Below are positions 16,269 to 17,286 of a DNA stretch of 17,286 nt, in pieces. The DNA is taken from the NCBI GenBank assembly GCA_020630045.1, contig JAHDCE010000019.1, forward strand, positions 1-17,286, written 5' to 3'. The notes under the pieces are model-generated. The model did not search any database, was not told the origin of the DNA, and saw only the letters and a list, made by a program, of their open reading frames with translations. Position 1 is the first letter of the stretch. Each line of letters opens with the position of its first letter. The position numbers were made by a program, and so were the translations under genes. The stretch comes from Saprospiraceae bacterium. Its GTDB lineage: Bacteria; Bacteroidota; Bacteroidia; Chitinophagales; Saprospiraceae.

Positions 16269-16278
16269 CAAAAAAAAA

Positions 16279-16728
16279 TTATCCCATAAGGAGCGACTTC
16301 ACCTTAGCGGAAACCGTTTTTCCGTCCGCTCGTCCGGCGATTTCCTTGGTAGCCATTCCCATGACTTTACCCATGTCCTTCATAGAAGAAGCACCGGTTT
16401 TTTCGATAATTCCTTTGATGATATTTTCCAAATCCCCTTCGCTCAATTGCTCGGGCAGGAATTGCTCGATAGTATCGATTTCTTCTTGTTCGATCACTGC
16501 CAAATCGTCTCTTCCTTGTTCCTTGTAGATAGCGATAGAGTCCCTACGTTGCTTGACCAATTTTTGCAACAATTTAATTTCTTTTTCTTCGGTCATTTCC
16601 GCTCCGCTTCCGTCTGTTTTAGCGAGAAGAATGGCGGATTTGATGGCACGGATACCACGCAAGGCGGACTTGTCTTTGGCCTTCATGGCATCTTTGAGTG
16701 ATTGCATCACACGTTTTTCCAAATTCAT
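16279..16728 (-). CDS. GatB/YqeY domain-containing protein
   Basis: A 149-residue cytosolic protein of the YqeY family, homologous to the tail domain of GatB, the amidotransferase subunit that binds tRNA. Seen: an N-terminal helix MNLEKRVMQSLKDAMKAKD; LRGIRAIKSAI (23-33); KQRRDSIAIYKEQGRDDL (59-76); EEIDTIEQFLPEQL (81-94), the family's most conserved stretch; and a C-terminal helical domain with MGKVMG (119-124) and DGKTVSAKVK (134-143). The length matches standalone YqeY proteins (about 147-150). These are widespread, often listed near rpsU or dnaG, and their biochemical role is unproven; tRNA-related activity is only suggested by homology. It is transcribed alone between the bidirectional terminator and the divergent M48 peptidase gene. 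Confidence 0.95.
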   Translation of the reverse strand: MNLEKRVMQSLKDAMKAKDKSALRGIRAIKSAILLAKTDGSGAEMTEEKEIKLLQKLVKQRRDSIAIYKEQGRDDLAVIEQEEIDTIEQFLPEQLSEGDLENIIKGIIEKTGASSMKDMGKVMGMATKEIAGRADGKTVSAKVKSLLMG

Positions 16729-16875
16729 GATGAATTATTTTAACAATTTATCGTATGGTTGATTCAATGTTTGAACCGCGAAAATAGTTCAATCTTAATA
16801 AATACAGGTTTGTGTGGTGACATCATTCAATACCTGTGCGTCATAATTTAGGTTTTTTAACCTCGTATTTTGATA

Positions 16876-16883
16876 TAAATTTG
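16876..16883 (+). promoter_or_regulatory. Bacteroidota-type -7 promoter element for the M48 peptidase gene
   Basis: TAAATTTG is an exact TAnnTTTG match, ending 43 bases before the ATG at 16927. Upstream, the -33 position is T-rich (TTTTTT at 16853-16858) without a clean TTG. A small hairpin, AGGTT-TTTT-AACCT (16850-16863), lies just upstream of it; its meaning is unknown. Confidence 0.5.
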
Positions 16884-16926
16884 TGAGACCATCGTTTCAA
16901 AAAAGTAACTAGTAAATCTAAATCGT

Positions 16927-17286
16927 ATGATGATCAAAAAAATAATGATACCGGCCATCGCATTGGTGATGACGGCTATGTTGATATCCGGCTGTAAGGG
17001 CAGCGGAGGAGGGTTCAATTTGTTCAGTGTCCAGCAAGACATGGAACTGGGACAACAAGTGAAAGCGGAAATCGCATCGAACCCTCAGCAGTTTCCGGTG
17101 ATTCCTGAATCTAGGAATCGGGAAGCTTACCAAATCATCCGGGCGATGACAAACGATATTCTCAATAGCGGGAATGTCGCTCATCGCGACAAATTCGCAT
17201 GGGAGGTTTATTTGATTGATGACGATCAAACCCTCAATGCCTTCTGTACGCCCGGAGGGTATATCTATGTCTATACCGGATTGATT
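16927..17286 (+). CDS. M48-family metalloprotease lipoprotein (partial, N-terminal 120 residues)
   Basis: The open frame runs off the right edge, so only the N-terminal 120 residues are visible. They begin MMIKKIMIPAIALVMTAMLISGCKG: a signal peptide with lipobox LISGC, placing the mature protein as a lipoprotein with Cys23 as its first residue. A segment follows with QQDMELGQQVKAEI and then WEVYLIDDDQTLNAFCTPGGYIYVYTGLI. Asn-Ala-Phe-Cys-x-Pro-Gly-Gly before a tyrosine-rich strand is the conserved approach to the HEXXH helix in periplasmic M48 proteases (BepA/LoiP/YggG type), which degrade misassembled outer-membrane proteins. The HEXXH motif itself would lie beyond the window. Two adjacent ATGs (16927 and 16930) are possible starts. 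It is divergent from the YqeY gene. Confidence 0.9.
   Translation, partial: MMIKKIMIPAIALVMTAMLISGCKGSGGGFNLFSVQQDMELGQQVKAEIASNPQQFPVIPESRNREAYQIIRAMTNDILNSGNVAHRDKFAWEVYLIDDDQTLNAFCTPGGYIYVYTGLI

Noticed and set aside
16804..16837. ACAGGT...ACCTGT inverted repeat upstream of the M48 gene
   Set aside because: Only six perfect base pairs with a 22-base spacer; too weak to separate from chance.
1..17286. Mobile elements, CRISPR arrays, tRNA or rRNA genes
   Set aside because: No transposase or integrase, no regularly spaced repeats, and no cloverleaf or rRNA-like stretch was seen in the intergenic regions.

Overview
The window looks like the chromosome of a Bacteroidota bacterium. Three intergenic -7 boxes match the phylum's TAnnTTTG consensus in the correct orientation. 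Most starts lack a strong Shine-Dalgarno. The gene families also fit: a long POT transporter, a tandem TonB_C protein, a CNNM/CorC protein and a sugar-kinase/RapZ fusion. The class is uncertain; Saprospiria or a neighbouring class is only a guess. I see no insertion sequence, phage gene, CRISPR array, rRNA or tRNA. Gene density is high and no gene-free stretch exceeds about 300 bases.

Layout: 1-76 (+) is the last 24 codons of 4-hydroxyphenylpyruvate dioxygenase, followed by a terminator at 140-172. A POT-family peptide transporter (295-2349, -) has its own terminator at 222-262. Divergent from it is a polyphosphate/ROK-type glucokinase (2585-3325, +), which converges within 11 bases on an erythromycin-esterase-like lipoprotein gene (3337-4599, -). 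A secreted protein with two TonB C-terminal domains and a GldM-like tail (4810-6066, +) converges within 17 bases on a two-gene polysaccharide unit on the minus strand: an O-antigen ligase/polymerase-like protein (6084-7583) and a Wzz-like chain-length protein (7593-8696).

Divergent from that unit is a codirectional five-gene run on the plus strand: lpxD (8895-9932), a CNNM/CorC protein (9957-11255), a membrane patatin-like phospholipase (11268-13511), aroA (13518-14744) and an AmgK-like kinase fused to the C-terminal domain of RapZ (14737-16209). Spacings are 24, 12 and 6 bases, then an 8-base overlap. A bidirectional terminator at 16221-16268 separates this run from a GatB/YqeY-domain gene (16279-16728, -). 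The window ends inside an M48-type metalloprotease lipoprotein gene (16927 onward, +).

The shared theme of the right-hand two thirds is the cell envelope: lipid A acylation, surface polysaccharide polymerisation and length control, membrane lipid hydrolysis, amino-sugar phosphorylation and periplasmic proteolysis. Aromatic metabolism (aroA, hpd) is interleaved. The most distinctive item is the fusion of an anomeric sugar kinase to the RapZ amino-sugar-sensing/RNA-adaptor domain. Next come the membrane-embedded patatin and the unanchored double TonB_C protein.
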